A DNA stretch of 64,000 nt from Branchipolynoe longqiensis (lineage: Eukaryota; Annelida; Polychaeta; Phyllodocida; Polynoidae): positions 39,316,590 to 39,380,589 of the forward strand of contig CM059199.1 of assembly GCA_030323885.1 (NCBI GenBank). Direction: 5' to 3'. The notes under the pieces were generated by a model. It saw nothing but the letters and a program-made list of their open reading frames with translations. It was not told the origin of the DNA and did not search any database. The first letter of the stretch is position 1, and each line of letters opens with the position of its first letter. Positions 30,516-40,592 of the stretch are shown here, piece by piece. The translations under genes were made by a program, and so were the position numbers.

Positions 30516-31509
30516 TGTAAAGTCCTCAGCTGGAATCTGTGTTTGTGTAGGCAGGCTATGATGAAATCAATACAGGCAAGAAGAGAAAGGAAGAGTATAA
30601 AGAATGAAAGTAGACTGAGAGACAATGCCCTCAGGTTTATTATTTATAGTGGTATATGGATCTGGTATGGCATACCACCTGACCATGTTCTCCAATGAGA
30701 ATCAAGCATTTACAGTTCCATCAATGAACATCAAGCATTCCTGTGTCATCATGGCAACAGTGATCTGCCCACCACCACAATGCGGTGTGGCTGTTTGGCC
30801 AGCACCTGCCTGAGCTGAGTGTGTGGTGATCATTGACTAACAGAGGGGGAGGGGGTAGTGAATAGAGCTCCAAGTGCCCCTTACACACTATCTCTAGTGC
30901 CTCTTTCACACTATCTACATAATGATGATGATCATCATCATGCTGTCCGTCGCAATGCGACAAAGACTGCTTTTATTTCTTAAGCGCTGCTATTTTGTGC
31001 GGTTGTGCATTTCATAAAAGCTGCTTGCAAAGTGTTGAAGTGCTGCTGGCTTTTGCAAGTTACTAGCAGCACTCTCTCGGGGAGCAAATAGAGGTCTCAC
31101 ACCGGCAAGAACACATCAAGACAGGTGCAAACTATTTGTCCCTGCAGTGGCTGGTCGGAAGATGGGAGTTCCATTCATCACCGCCTTTAATGCTGCCACG
31201 GAAGCATGGTTTTCTGTTAGGATTTGCTCCCTTAGCCTTTGGTTCTATCAAGTACCTGTACACCACAAGACAGTGGTTTATAACTTTGCAAGGCAGGGGG
31301 GCATCAAACTCCCTGAGGTATTTTAGCAGGTAGGTACTGCAATACCCGCATACCTCATAATACCATACATAATACAATGACTATTAACCATGAGTAAAGA
31401 ATCACCAGCAACTACATAAATACATTCATGCACCTGGCACTATATACCATTTACCATTATAGACCATTTGCATTCCCCCCCATAATGCGTTTCATCAGAA
31501 TATGTTACA
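30516..31509 (-). mobile_element. LTR-A solo LTR with an inserted RTE-tailed segment
   Basis: The minus-strand LTR-A starts (complement of) GAATATGTTACA at 31509 and ends at TGTAAAGTCC...CAGCTGGAATC, 30516. Compared with 11699-12922, the text CACTATCT...ACAATGACTATTAACC is split by ~445 extra bases (about 30920-31366). The remaining ~550 bp match the family. Confidence 0.8.
30920..31366 (-). mobile_element. Insertion with RTE-like 3' end
   Basis: Minus-strand 3' terminus: CAGTCTTTGTCGCATTGCGA, CGGACAGCATGATGATGATC, very like the end of the RTE remnant at 49520-49568 (TCTTTGTCGCATCGGG, ATGGACAGCGTGATGATGAT). Flanking ACATAAT at 30926-30932 and again near 31366 may be the target duplication. 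The upstream ~380 bp contain an open minus-strand frame (31132-31377) without RT motifs, so this may be a LINE-mobilised non-autonomous element. Confidence 0.5.
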
Positions 31510-32045
31510 CCATGTTACTGTAACAAGGGCCTGGGAGAAATGCCCAGTTTCAGATTACCAGGCAGTTGTATGAGGATTTTAATATTATTGCATCCATGAT
31601 TTGTTAACATCAATGGTTGTTATTAAATTGTATTTATAGTCATCCTTTCCTATTTCTGTGGCATCGATTATTAATGTTAACCATTATTTGTATTACTGAT
31701 TTCATTAGTATTGTAATCATCCCCATTTTCATTGTTGCAAATCTTACATTATTTCATAGCACCAAACCAGCATTATGCCATCCTAATCCAAGCGTCAATG
31801 TTATTGACAGTTTTGTACTGTCCTGATTCACCCCCTACCACCGCCGTTATTCCCATCCTCCTATCGCCCTTATTCTCGCAAATAATGGTGGTAGGCCATG
31901 CCTAATTTGGTATTTAGGCGTGAGCAAAATGTAATGTTAAGGCAGATAAAATTGCAAAGGCAATATCTGAAGGAGAGTTAGAATCAAAGACTGGGAATAG
32001 ATACGTTGGTATTAGTAATAGGGCACACATACAATAATGGGTTTG
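31510..32045. other. No gene recognised
   Basis: A+T-rich, unassigned. Confidence 0.5.
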
Positions 32046-32310
32046 GTTGGTTTTTGCGAGTTTACGTCCTAGCAACATGTGAGATCATATCAAGATTGGC
32101 ACACTCATGGCGAGTTTATAGTGCTTCCGCTTTGGGAGACCAGGTTGCAAGCACCATGACCTGATATCCCACTCAGTCACATTATCCTGAGACTGAGGAA
32201 ACCAATACGTGCCCTGTTCTAATAATGCCGAGTACCTGGCTAGGATTCTACAAGTATTAATTTTCAAGTCATTGGTTTAACTTGACAAGGGTTAGAACCC
32301 ATGAGTGCGC
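32046..32310 (-). mobile_element. SINE-A, near full length
   Basis: TTTACGTCCTAGCAACATGT ... TATCCCACTCAGTCACATTA ... AGTCATTGGTTTAACTTGAC, with the head end AGAACCCATGAG. A C run follows at 32334-32347. Confidence 0.85.
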
Positions 32311-32396
32311 TTTATCGCAAGCTACCCAATAGACCCCCCCCCCCCCCATACTGTTTATTACCTTTGATGTGACTAGGACTAACATCCTCAACAAAC

Positions 32397-32497
32397 AAAA
32401 CGTACATCATTTATATCGTGCCATATCACCCATATTACTATATTCTGATATGTGGTAAGCTTCCATCAAGGATATTGTAAGGTACGCAATCAAAATG
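32397..32497. repeat. Repeat R copy 1
   Basis: CATCATTTATATCGTGCCAT ... TATATTCTGATATGTGGT, TTCCATCAAGGATATTG-AAGGTAC. Same order at 36375-36403 plus 36727-36812, where SINE-D interrupts it. Confidence 0.7.
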
Positions 32498-32579
32498 GCG
32501 TGGGCTCGAATCCCATGATCTACCAAAACGGAAGGTGGACACTCAACTCATTCGGCCATTCCGTCTTGTCATTACACTG
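32498..32579 (-). mobile_element. SINE-A head fragment
   Basis: GGGCTCGAATCCCATGATCT then CTCAACTCATTCGGCCATTC is an inverted tRNA-like head (B box GGATTCGAGCC, A-box-like GGCCGAATGAG). LTR-A begins at its edge. Confidence 0.75.
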
Positions 32580-33116
32580 TGTAAAATATTCCGATAATCA
32601 GCAGAGGCGGGAAATGGAAATCATCTATTATTATTATGTGTGGCCGACCAAGAGTGTGTGTATATGTATGTTATGTATATATATATATATATATATCGCT
32701 TGGCCCATGCTTGAGGGCAGGTAATTATAGAATTAGGGATGATTGGCAGGTCTGGGTGAGTGCACTCAGGGCCTGGCTCTCGGCTGAGGTAACATTCAAT
32801 GCACACAGGTGTCAGGGTTGGTGGTGGCCACAGATCAACCAGCCCTGGTGGTCGGCAGACCACTGGTGGTCATGGTAACCAGGAATGCTGAGTCCCTATT
32901 GGCGGAAATGGGAATGCTGCTTCCATATTGGTCGAATGAATGGCATGATCCTATACCAAGAATCCATGTACTATGTATAAAAAACCAGAGGGGCTTGGAC
33001 TCTCTCTTACACACTTACTCTTGCTATACTTTCTCTATTTTTCTCCGTCTGTATTCTTTTTCACTTTAGCCTACCTACATAACCACAGACCCACAGACCC
33101 GAACACCGACCCTACA
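32580..33116 (+). mobile_element. LTR-A solo LTR
   Basis: Starts TGTAAAATATTCCGATAATC, ends GACCCTACA. Flanks ACTG (32576-32579) and ACTG (33117-33120) form a 4-bp TSD. GTATAAAAAACCAGAGGGGC, a TATA-like signal merged with the family polyadenylation region, then CTTGCTATACTTTCTC. A TA microsatellite sits at 32674-32696. Confidence 0.85.
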
Positions 33117-33660
33117 ACTGGGTAGACCGACAGTGCTAAACTGTACTACTGTTTATGTATGGCTGTTCCCATATTCTGTGTGGATGTGGAGGTGGTGGTG
33201 GTGGTTCTGCTGGTGGGGTGGACGAAGGGGCTGTCACCTGGTGCAGAGTGACCATGCATTACCGCCCTGACCCCGGCCTAGTGGGACAGGTATACCCAGA
33301 CAGTAGTAAACCCAGTGGCTGCAACTAGTTAAATATGTTGGGAATATTATCGATTCTTTTTGGGAGCACCTACATTGTTTTAATATAAATAGTTCAACAT
33401 GCTATGAAATATGCTTTTACATTTAGACATAATTGTGGTTCTTCTGAAAGTGTATTAGATTAATAGGTGGGAGGTGAAACTGGCAGAGTGAGTGGGTGAC
33501 TGCTCACGGAGGTAAGTGGAGTGAGCCGACTTGTCTGCTTAATACAATAACAGACTGCCTGCTCTCTAAGAGGCTCAAGAGCAATCACCAACCAGTAATC
33601 GCAGTAGAAGCAGTTAGCACACACTTTCAGATTATACTATCTATACGCTATATGTAATAC
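33117..33660. other. No gene recognised
   Basis: A GGTGGTGGT-rich patch near 33190-33212; otherwise unassigned. Confidence 0.5.
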
Positions 33661-34122
33661 TATATGAAGAGTTCAGGAGCAAATCCCTATCAATGGCAAT
33701 CCAGAAATTGACTTAACCTTTTATAATTTTACCGGAAGGTAAATTTAATTCTCCCTAATTCCACATTGATTGTGAAGAAATGGTTATCAGGGGCGTAGCT
33801 AGACCTTTAACGATGTATAATCCTAATTTTGGCAGGGGGTTTAGGGGGTGGCTTAAGCTGGCAGATTTTACACATTTTAGACTTGCATTTTTGACACTCC
33901 AGACTACTACATGCCTCCTCTCTCTCACTCTCTTTATTACGTTTGACAAAACCATGTGGACGTTTTGGCGTATGCGCGTACGCCTAGCTATGCCCCTGGT
34001 TATGGAGCAATGAACAGAAAGAATTGGATTGTACAATATTAACCCTTTGAAGGTGTTAGTCTAATGCTTATCTCAATATTCGAATTTGCATTTATGGGGG
34101 TTTGCGCGTGAACTATTCATAT
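33661..34122. mobile_element. MITE-M copy 3, interrupted by a CAGGGGCG MITE
   Basis: Left end TATGAAGAGTTCAGGAGCAA, right end TTTGCGCGTGAACTATTCAT. Removing 33788-33998 restores the usual interior, GGTTATGGAGCAATGAAC. It abuts MITE-M copy 4 directly. Confidence 0.85.
33788..33998. mobile_element. Nested CAGGGGCG MITE
   Basis: 211 bp, ends CAGGGGCGTAGCTAG and CTAGCTATGCCCCTG. Target duplication GTTAT at 33783-33787 and 33999-34003 is perfect (5 bp). No ORF longer than chance. Superfamily not assigned. Confidence 0.9.
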
Positions 34123-34368
34123 GAAGAGTTCATGCGCAAAACCACGTAAACCCCAATACAAAAATGTAGTTTAAATGAAAGATTTTGACCTGAAAATAGT
34201 TTTTTAATTCTCACAAATTCAACTTTCCATATGATCACATGCTTATGGAGCAATGAACAAAAAAGAAGGAATATAACAACAATTAACTTGTTGAAGGTTT
34301 GATTCCAATGTTTATCTCTATTTCTGGATTGGTGTTTACATGGTTTTGCGCGTGAACTCATCATATGC
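34119..34368. mobile_element. MITE-M copy 4
   Basis: Ends ATGAAGAGTTCATGCGCAAA and TTTTGCGCGTGAACTCATCA. The interior is complete, including AACTTGTTGAAGGTTTGATT. Confidence 0.9.
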
Positions 34369-34969
34369 ATAACATGCTGTACAACAGATAAAGCCACGGG
34401 ACGGGTATAAGAAGGACCAATGATTCAAGAAACGACAAGAACTGAATTACGAATGATATAGGCTCCCCAATCTGATTATGCAGCATTAATACCCCACCGA
34501 AGCTCCCGTTACAATCTGTCATTATTTATAATCACATCAATAGAATGGTGTTCTCTATATAACCCCCTGTAAATATCAATTATATATTCCGACAACAAAA
34601 CTTGTAACACTCATTCCATTATCTTTGTTGGTGTATATAAGTGTTGTTTATGTATGCCGATAAGCATGGTCAGTATAATAGTGTAGACATACAACTGTAA
34701 TCAGTATATCACTCTATCCAGCTGACTGAATCTAGTATATCACTATATCCGGGCAATTGTACTCAGTATATCACGTTATGCAGTCACAACTGCAATGCTG
34801 CAACAGTAATTGACATTGGCAGATCAGTTATAAACTGAAAAGTTATCACAATTTGGATTTTAATAGTGAACAGCCATATTTTAGACATATAAAACAACAC
34901 ACTGCGGCCCATCAGACCTCTATTTGTAAGCATGGACACATTGATAAAAATAGCTAATATAACAAAGTA
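34369..34969. other. No gene recognised
   Basis: A short local repeat: AGTATATCAC-ATCC/TATGC occurs three times within 34700-34780. Otherwise unassigned. Confidence 0.5.
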
Positions 34970-35345
34970 CAGATGAATCTCGATCAAACGGACACCGATG
35001 CAATGGATTCCGGATCCAACGGACACAATCCGCTAGAGTGAATATCTGGTCCGAACGTTTAAAACTCCCGAGTGATATCCGTAAGGCTAAGAACAAGCTT
35101 AGAAAATATGCTGTAAAGTTTAATGTTGACACTCATAAGGATAAGAAGGGGGTCATTCATGTACATAGGCATATGAAAGATCCCCATAGTAAAGAGCTTG
35201 AGGAAGCTGTGTTCAAGTGGTATGTGCAACAGCAATCGGTAAAGGTGAATGTGTGTGGGGTAGAGCCCCCGGAAAATGTTGTCGCTGCAATGGACAAACA
35301 GCTTTAATGGACAACTGCTCCCCCCGTTGGATCGAGCTTCATCTG
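34970..35345 (+). mobile_element. pogo/Tigger-like element, internally deleted
   Basis: 376 bp between TA dinucleotides (34968-34969 and 35346-35347), the TSD of Tc1/mariner/pogo elements. TIRs: left CAGATGAATCTCGATCAAAC, right complement CAGATGAAGCTCGATCCAAC, ~20 bp with two or three mismatches. It encodes only an N-terminal DNA-binding fragment of a transposase. Confidence 0.85.
35038..35307 (+). pseudogene. pogo/Tigger-like transposase, DNA-binding fragment
   Basis: An open frame of ~89 codons from GTG to TAA, with no ATG start in its N-terminal part; the frame is in fact open back to the left TIR. Residues ~10-30 (SDIRKAKNKLRKYAVKF) are basic. Residues ~52-72 (KELEEAVFKWYVQQQSVKVN) followed by VCG match the start of the CENP-B-type second helix-turn-helix of Tigger/pogo transposases, where LEEALxxWF...NIPVSG is usual. 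The DDD catalytic domain is gone: the whole element is only 376 bp. It would bind TIR DNA at most. Assigned from family motif knowledge; the exact lineage is not determined. Confidence 0.75.
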
Positions 35346-35726
35346 TATATCTGCAAAATTGTATAAGACTTGTCCGTGTAGGCTGTAGATCTACATTAGG
35401 TGGCGAGGCAGGGAGGGGGGGAAGAAACCAGTTGGCTTTGAAGTGAAAAGTGGTAATGCAAGGTTGTTGTCACGGTCGCTTTCCAATATCCTGGATCTAG
35501 CCTAGTAAGTAAGACAGAAAATGCTTTCCACTTTGGGCTGCTTAGTGGTATTCCAATATTTGCAGACTGAAGTCAGAACGAGGTTAATTGAGTGCGCCTG
35601 AAACACTTCACCAGCCACAATAAATTGACGGCGTGATGGCGGCCTTAGATATGGCTCTAGTTACAATTCCTGATATAGTTAAGCCTGCACCTTTATGTAT
35701 CACCAACGTGATATGTCATCAATACC
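35346..35726. other. No gene recognised
   Basis: Unassigned; a short G run near 35410. Confidence 0.5.
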
Positions 35727-36063
35727 TTAATCACACGACAGCTTGCAACTGTTTGCGATCACGATGCGACCACTGAAAAAGGTCGATTGGAAAGAGGTTC
35801 ACAAATGGTAGTGAAGTAGTCGCAAAATGGTCGCAGGTTGTCACAAAATTGTCGGAAAAAGATCCGCAATGATTGTCGACTACCTTTTGACCATATTGGT
35901 CACACAAAGGTTGCAGGTACTGCAATACAAATATTCTTGCGACCAGAATGGTCACAAGGAGGTCTGCGATCATTGCTTTGGTTGCAGGGAGGTCGCTGCA
36001 TGGCGACTGCGGATTCATTGGACCAGAGTGGGCGCAAAATGGTTGCAAGCTGCCACAAGTTAT
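35727..36063. mobile_element. Foldback-like element F5 (divergent ends)
   Basis: Left CTTAATCACACGACAGCTTG and CAAC; right GGTTGCAAGCTGCCACAAG, an inverted pair around GCAGCTTGCAAC. The interior is built from degenerate GGTCGCA / TGCGACC / GGTTGCA motifs on both strands. The architecture resembles F1-F4 (TCACACxAC near the end, motif-built arms), but the outer GGCCCTG is missing. Confidence 0.5.
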
Positions 36064-36123
36064 AGTGAGATTAGGGCTTACCTGGACGTGCTGGGGCAAA
36101 GCAGGAAGAACGCTAGAAGATCC

Positions 36124-36385
36124 TGACTGATTCAAACCAATGACTTACAAAATCAATACTTGTCACGATCTCGCCTGGTGCTAGGATAGGGCAAGGACTA
36201 GTTTGCTCAGCATCAGGATAATATGTCTGAGTGGGCTATCAGGTCATGGCAACGGTGGCCTGGTCGCCCAGTCGGGTAGCACTATAAAGTCACCACAAGT
36301 GCAATGCATTACAAGATGATGCGTATACAGACATGACCTTTGATGTGGCTAGGATGGAAAATCTTCAACAAACAAAACCTGCATC
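36124..36385 (+). mobile_element. SINE-A, head missing
   Basis: CAAACCAATGACTTACAAAA through GGGCAAGGACTAGTTTGCTC to ATGACCTTTGATGTGGCTAG. Confidence 0.85.
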
Positions 36386-36812
36386 ATTGATATCGTGCAA
36401 TAAAAGGAAAGTTTGTTTTATTTAATAATACCTCTAGAGCACATTGCTTTTTATCATTGGCTAACATATGGGCATGCTGACATATTTCTTTGGAGAGAAC
36501 ACACTGCCGTCACATAGACTACTCCTTCCAATAAGCAGCAAGGGGTCTTTGATATGCACTTTCCCCCAGACAGGACAACACATACCACAACCTTTGATGA
36601 ACCAATTGTGGACCACTGCTTGGAACGGAAAATGGCACAAACTGCAAATGTGTCCACTGAGCAGGACCGATGAGATGACCCATACCTTCACAGGAGGACA
36701 CTCTACTGCCTGAGCTATGTCCCGCTCCCTTATTTATATCGCACCATGCCACCCAGATTCCTATATTCCAATATGTGGTGATAAGTTTCCATCAAGGACA
36801 TTGCAAGGTACA
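36375..36812. repeat. Repeat R copy 2, interrupted by SINE-D
   Basis: GCATCATTGATATCGTGCA at 36380 resumes at 36727 as TTATTTATATCGCACCATGC. The two ends are a diverged ~14-bp target duplication. Confidence 0.65.
36403..36726 (-). mobile_element. SINE-D with conserved invertebrate central domain
   Basis: Minus-strand head GCGGGACATAGCTCAGGCAG, TAGAGTGTCCTCCTGTGAAG (A box TAGCTCAGGCAG; the B-box region is weak). The central part on the plus strand reads AATAAGCAGCAAGGGGTCTT, TGATATGCACTTTCCCCCAG, ACAGGACAACACATACCAC. I recall this block as a SINE central domain widespread in molluscs and other invertebrates (possibly the Nin domain; name from memory). 3' end ...AATAAAACAAACTTTCC. About 324 bp. 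Confidence 0.75.
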
Positions 36813-37566
36813 CAATCACACAGCTTTGATCAGCACACCGGGAATCATGGGGCTTTTTGTTCTGCTTGTTTCATTTTTGTTTGATTTTGTCTAATTAAAA
36901 TAATCAAGCGCTGGTGTGTGATATTGGTCACAGAGGCCGAGATGGATACTCTATCATTGATTCTGAACGGAAGCTGGTAATTAAATCTGACTGAAACCCG
37001 ATGCCTACTCCAGATAAGCATGCAGCAAGGGCTATTCCTGGCCAGTGTGGTGCCAATCTTGATTAGCATATTGAGGCATGGGTAGGCTACTTCTCAGTTT
37101 AGATTCCACTTCTATATTGACCCAGTGCTTTGCAAATATTACGAGGATATTCCGGAATATGATGTTGTCCTAAGGGAATATGTAAAAGCTTGCGTAGTTC
37201 ATGGGACTTCTATTTTCTGTTACGCTTTGGGTTAAATATTTTAAATTGATCGTTATGATCACCCTTACCTTTTTTTTTATTTAACGTTTATTTTAAATGG
37301 CTAAGTTTGAAAATATTTGCAGTAAAAATGGAGAATATATATTGTTTGGTGCGCATGAAAATTGTGACGCGACATGTTTCAGCAGTAACAGGTTAGAGAA
37401 ATCTAACTTTGATCTAATCCTTCTATGCAACAACAAATCCTTACTAACTGCCTTTAGTTGGATATGTGGAATTATATCGAGATTAGTGTATTGGTTTCAA
37501 ACATGTTATGCTGTCATTAGGCTGTCATTGTTATCTGTAGTTCTGACCAGGTGGTACACATATGCA
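36813..37566. other. Mostly unassigned; diverged MITE-N piece
   Basis: 37245-37400 has AATTGATCGTTATGATCACC, TTTATTTTAAATGGCTAAG and TTTGAAAATATTTGCAG in the MITE-N interior order. Both ends are lost. Confidence 0.45.
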
Positions 37567-37569
37567 CTC

Positions 37570-37868
37570 TTGAAGATTTATACTGCCTATCATGGATAAG
37601 TCTGAATAGACTTGTTTTCACCATTAGACAGTTTGTCGATAGAAAGCCCGAGCCTACACATTTACCAACCCAAGGGATGTTTAACCTCCCACACCACATA
37701 GACATGGTATGAAAGCAACTGACCTTTGATGACACTGTAAGTTATACACAGCGGTGGAAATACAAATTGGCAGAGGTCAGGGCACAGGGAATCAAACCAC
37801 CAACCTTCAGATTAGAAGTCTGACCTAGAAAAAAGTCAGACACTCAAACCACCCTGCCACAGAGAACA
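37570..37868 (-). mobile_element. SINE-B, full length
   Basis: CTTGAAGATTTATACTGCCT to the head, GTGGCAGGGTGGTTTGAGTG on the minus strand. The B box is mutated (GGTTTGATTCC). Confidence 0.9.
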
Positions 37869-38676
37869 CTCATAGTGTGTGGTAGTAAGCTAGTGATCTT
37901 GATTTCGAATCGGTTAATATATCATGCAAGCATTCTATTGCCTGAAAACCCAGATGAGCTAAAGTACCAGCATAGCACAGGTTCCCCGAAACACAATTTT
38001 AAAATGTTCATAATCCGATAAAAGGGTTAAATGAGCGGGTGGTTTGCTGTCATTGATGGGGATGCAGAGAACAGGTAAGCAGCCCCTGCCAGCAGCCACT
38101 CACACCAACAAGCCACCCCAGTGGCCAGCCCCAAAAACACCCTCGACCAATCAATTTCAACCTCAAAACACCAACCCCCGACTCACCCCTGCGAGCTTCG
38201 GAATAGCCACTAGCACACGGCCCACCGTAGCAGCAACATGTCTTCTTACCATAACTTCACTTGCATGTCGGGCCTCGTTACTGGTCATTCACAGCTGCAT
38301 TGAGTAGAGCTGCACTAGTCAGCCGGTTACCCTGCCTTTCATGAAAATAAAGTTGTGTTATTCCCACCTCCTGCTTCCTACTTATCGATGACAGCAAATT
38401 TCCCCCGCATATCGATGACAGCAAATTTTGAAAAGCCAAACACTTATATGAATTTGAACCCACATATCCAACTTGGATCTGGCTGCACTTAGCATTTCTT
38501 CATTTGATGCACAGAAGGAATCCTAAATAATCGTAATAGAACCTGTTACTCTTGAAGCATATTGGATCAGAGTTTATACAATCATGCCAAATGATACTTT
38601 GACAAATTTATCCATCAAATATATTCTACGATAGGCATCTTAAACCAAAGTTAATTCAAACTAAATAAAGGTATAT
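37869..38676. other. No gene supported
   Basis: A MITE-N end fragment (TTTTAAAATGTTCATAATCCG) is near 37998. The plus-strand frame 38044-38307 is proline/threonine-rich without a known domain. CATATCGATGACAGCAAATTT is tandemly duplicated at ~38382-38428. Confidence 0.45.
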
Positions 38677-38930
38677 GAGCCTGTCTCAAAAGGTGATAAC
38701 TCTTTTCTTTTTGTCCATTGTAACGATTGACAGAAAACAGCACAGAAATTGTTACACTGAAAACACAAGGACATTTGCTTCAAATCAATATGTATTCTAT
38801 TGGGATTATGAAACACCATGTAAAAAACAAATCAGTTTATCCTGAGCAAATGCATAAGCAGATAGTATGCTGATCGTTACACTGAACACAGTTTTGTCCC
38901 ATATTGCTCAGCACCTTTTGAGACAGTCTC
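38677..38930. mobile_element. MITE-S
   Basis: 254 bp with inverted ends GAGCCTGTCTCAAAAGGTG and CACCTTTTGAGACAGTCTC, flanked by ATAT on both sides (possible TSD). Surrounding sequence (CAAAGTTAATTCAAACTAAA before; GATTATAATGATCACCC ... CATCAAACTAAGCA after) looks like an inverted diverged MITE-N. Non-coding. Confidence 0.8.
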
Positions 38931-39031
38931 ATATAGATTATAATGATCACCCAAACACGTGTATCTCAGAAATGACAGAAGCTTGAAATCATCAAACTAA
39001 GCAACTGTAAAGGGCGAAACTGAGATCTTAT

Positions 39032-39707
39032 GGGGCTGTCACACTACGACGTAACGACGTCAACGTAGGGAGAACGTGAAGAACGTTGAACTTTTCGGCG
39101 TAGTATGCAAATTTGGGCACAAGTTGAACGTGGATGCAGCGTAGTGGACGAGAACGTAACGTTGGTAAAGCGTAGTGATACCGTCAGTCACGAGAGAGGA
39201 CAACGTCACTACGCTCACGGAACGTTATGAACGTTATTCCATCGCCAGAAGAACGTTACATGACGTTAGCTATGTAATGAGACGTTGAACGTACGTTGAA
39301 TGCACGTTCTCCTGACGTTCTCCTGACGTTCTCCTGACGTTCTCCTGACGTTCCCATTAAGCCTCGTAGGCTTTTGCACTTGGTTTAATGTGGGTCAACG
39401 TAGTGGAACATAGTGGAACGTAGTTGAACATAGTGAGCAGCATTGAAATAACGTCCGTTTAACGTCATTGACGTTCACTGAACGTGAACAGAACGTATGG
39501 CGAACGTAAACCCTTACATTCGACCTACGTCCAAAGTTTTGAACATGTCCAAAACCTTGACGTAACTCGACGTAACACGACGTAATGTGACGTAGCTCGA
39601 CGTCATTCTAACGTCATTTTGACGTCATCATGACGTAACCCAACGTCATGACGAAAAATGATCACGTTAGGCTCACGTTGGCTCGTCACGTCGTAGTGTG
39701 ACAGGGG
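39032..39707. mobile_element. Foldback element F3 (AACGT-array type)
   Basis: Left GGGGCTGTCACACTACGACG, right CGTCGTAGTGTGACAGGGG. The 676-bp interior is almost wholly degenerate AACGT/ACGTT/GACGTCA motifs, dozens of them, with TCTCCTGACGTTC perfectly tandem four times near 39307-39350. Self-complementary ACGT units make the whole element foldable. No ORF. Confidence 0.85.
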
Positions 39708-40269
39708 TATAAGTTGGAAATGTCGGATCAAATCTAATTTTGACAATGGATGCTTTAAGTGGAGTATGCAGCTTTAAATACACATAATTAATTACCTTAG
39801 TTTAGAGTGCCCCCGCACCTCAAGTGAAACTGACTGCACATGTTGCAGGTCTACCTCAATGCCTTACCTAATGGAGGTGGGATGAGAGAAGGATGTGGTG
39901 AGAATGATGGAGAAGCAGCTGGTGCTTCTTTGAAGGGGTTATATCCTCTCGGGGTGGCAGCCCTGCTTCATGTAGGTACAGGTGCACGGCCATGTGATGC
40001 ATATGTAAGGTATATCATGTAGGTTACCAAACCAACGAACATCCTGAATATCAGGCAGCAGCAGTCCCGAGGAACCACCGGGGCCTTCACGCAGAATCGA
40101 CTGGACATTTCACAAACACTCACATTTCTGAATGAGTTCAAATAGCATAGCAATCACAACACCTGATGGATCAAGTCTCCTGATTTGACAGGAGATCTAC
40201 CTGGAATATACCAATATAACCCCAATGTCCCGAGTTCCCACATTTAATTTGTAATCTCCAGCGAAAGAA
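39708..40269. other. No gene recognised
   Basis: GTATGCAGCTTTAAATACAC at 39764 is a MITE-N end fragment. Otherwise unassigned. Confidence 0.5.
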
Positions 40270-40350
40270 CCATTTAACAAAAATTGGTTTGGTCCATTAG
40301 TTGTTTAAGCAGGGGAAATTTCAGTCATAGACGATTGGTCTTCCTCATTC
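40270..40350 (-). mobile_element. SINE-A2 tail fragment
   Basis: AGGGGAAATTTCAGTCATAG, ACGATTGGTCTTCCTC; directly followed by a SINE-B. Confidence 0.7.
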
Positions 40351-40358
40351 TACTGCTG

Positions 40359-40592
40359 GTCGATAGAAAGCCCGAGCCTACACTTTTACCGACCCAAGGG
40401 ATTTTTAACCTCCCACACCACATAGACATGCTATGAGAGCAACCGGCCTTTGATGACTCTGTAAGTTATACACAGCGGTGGAAATCCAAATTGGCAGAGC
40501 TGGGGGCACGGGGAATCAAACCGCTGACCCTCAGATTAGGAGTCTGACCTAGAAAAAAGTCAGACACTCTAGCCATTCCGCCACAGAGAACG
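40359..40592 (-). mobile_element. SINE-B, 3'-shortened
   Basis: Begins at GTCGATAGAAAGCCCGAGCC (the usual ~70-bp 3' end is missing) and ends with the head, CCACAGAGAACG. The minus strand has TGGCGGAATGG (A box) and GGTTTGATTCC. Confidence 0.85.

Noticed and set aside
39032..39707. cAMP-response or other TF-site cluster (many TGACGTCA-like motifs)
   Set aside because: The motifs are part of the AACGT/GACGTCA array of a foldback element with matched termini; a regulatory reading is not needed.
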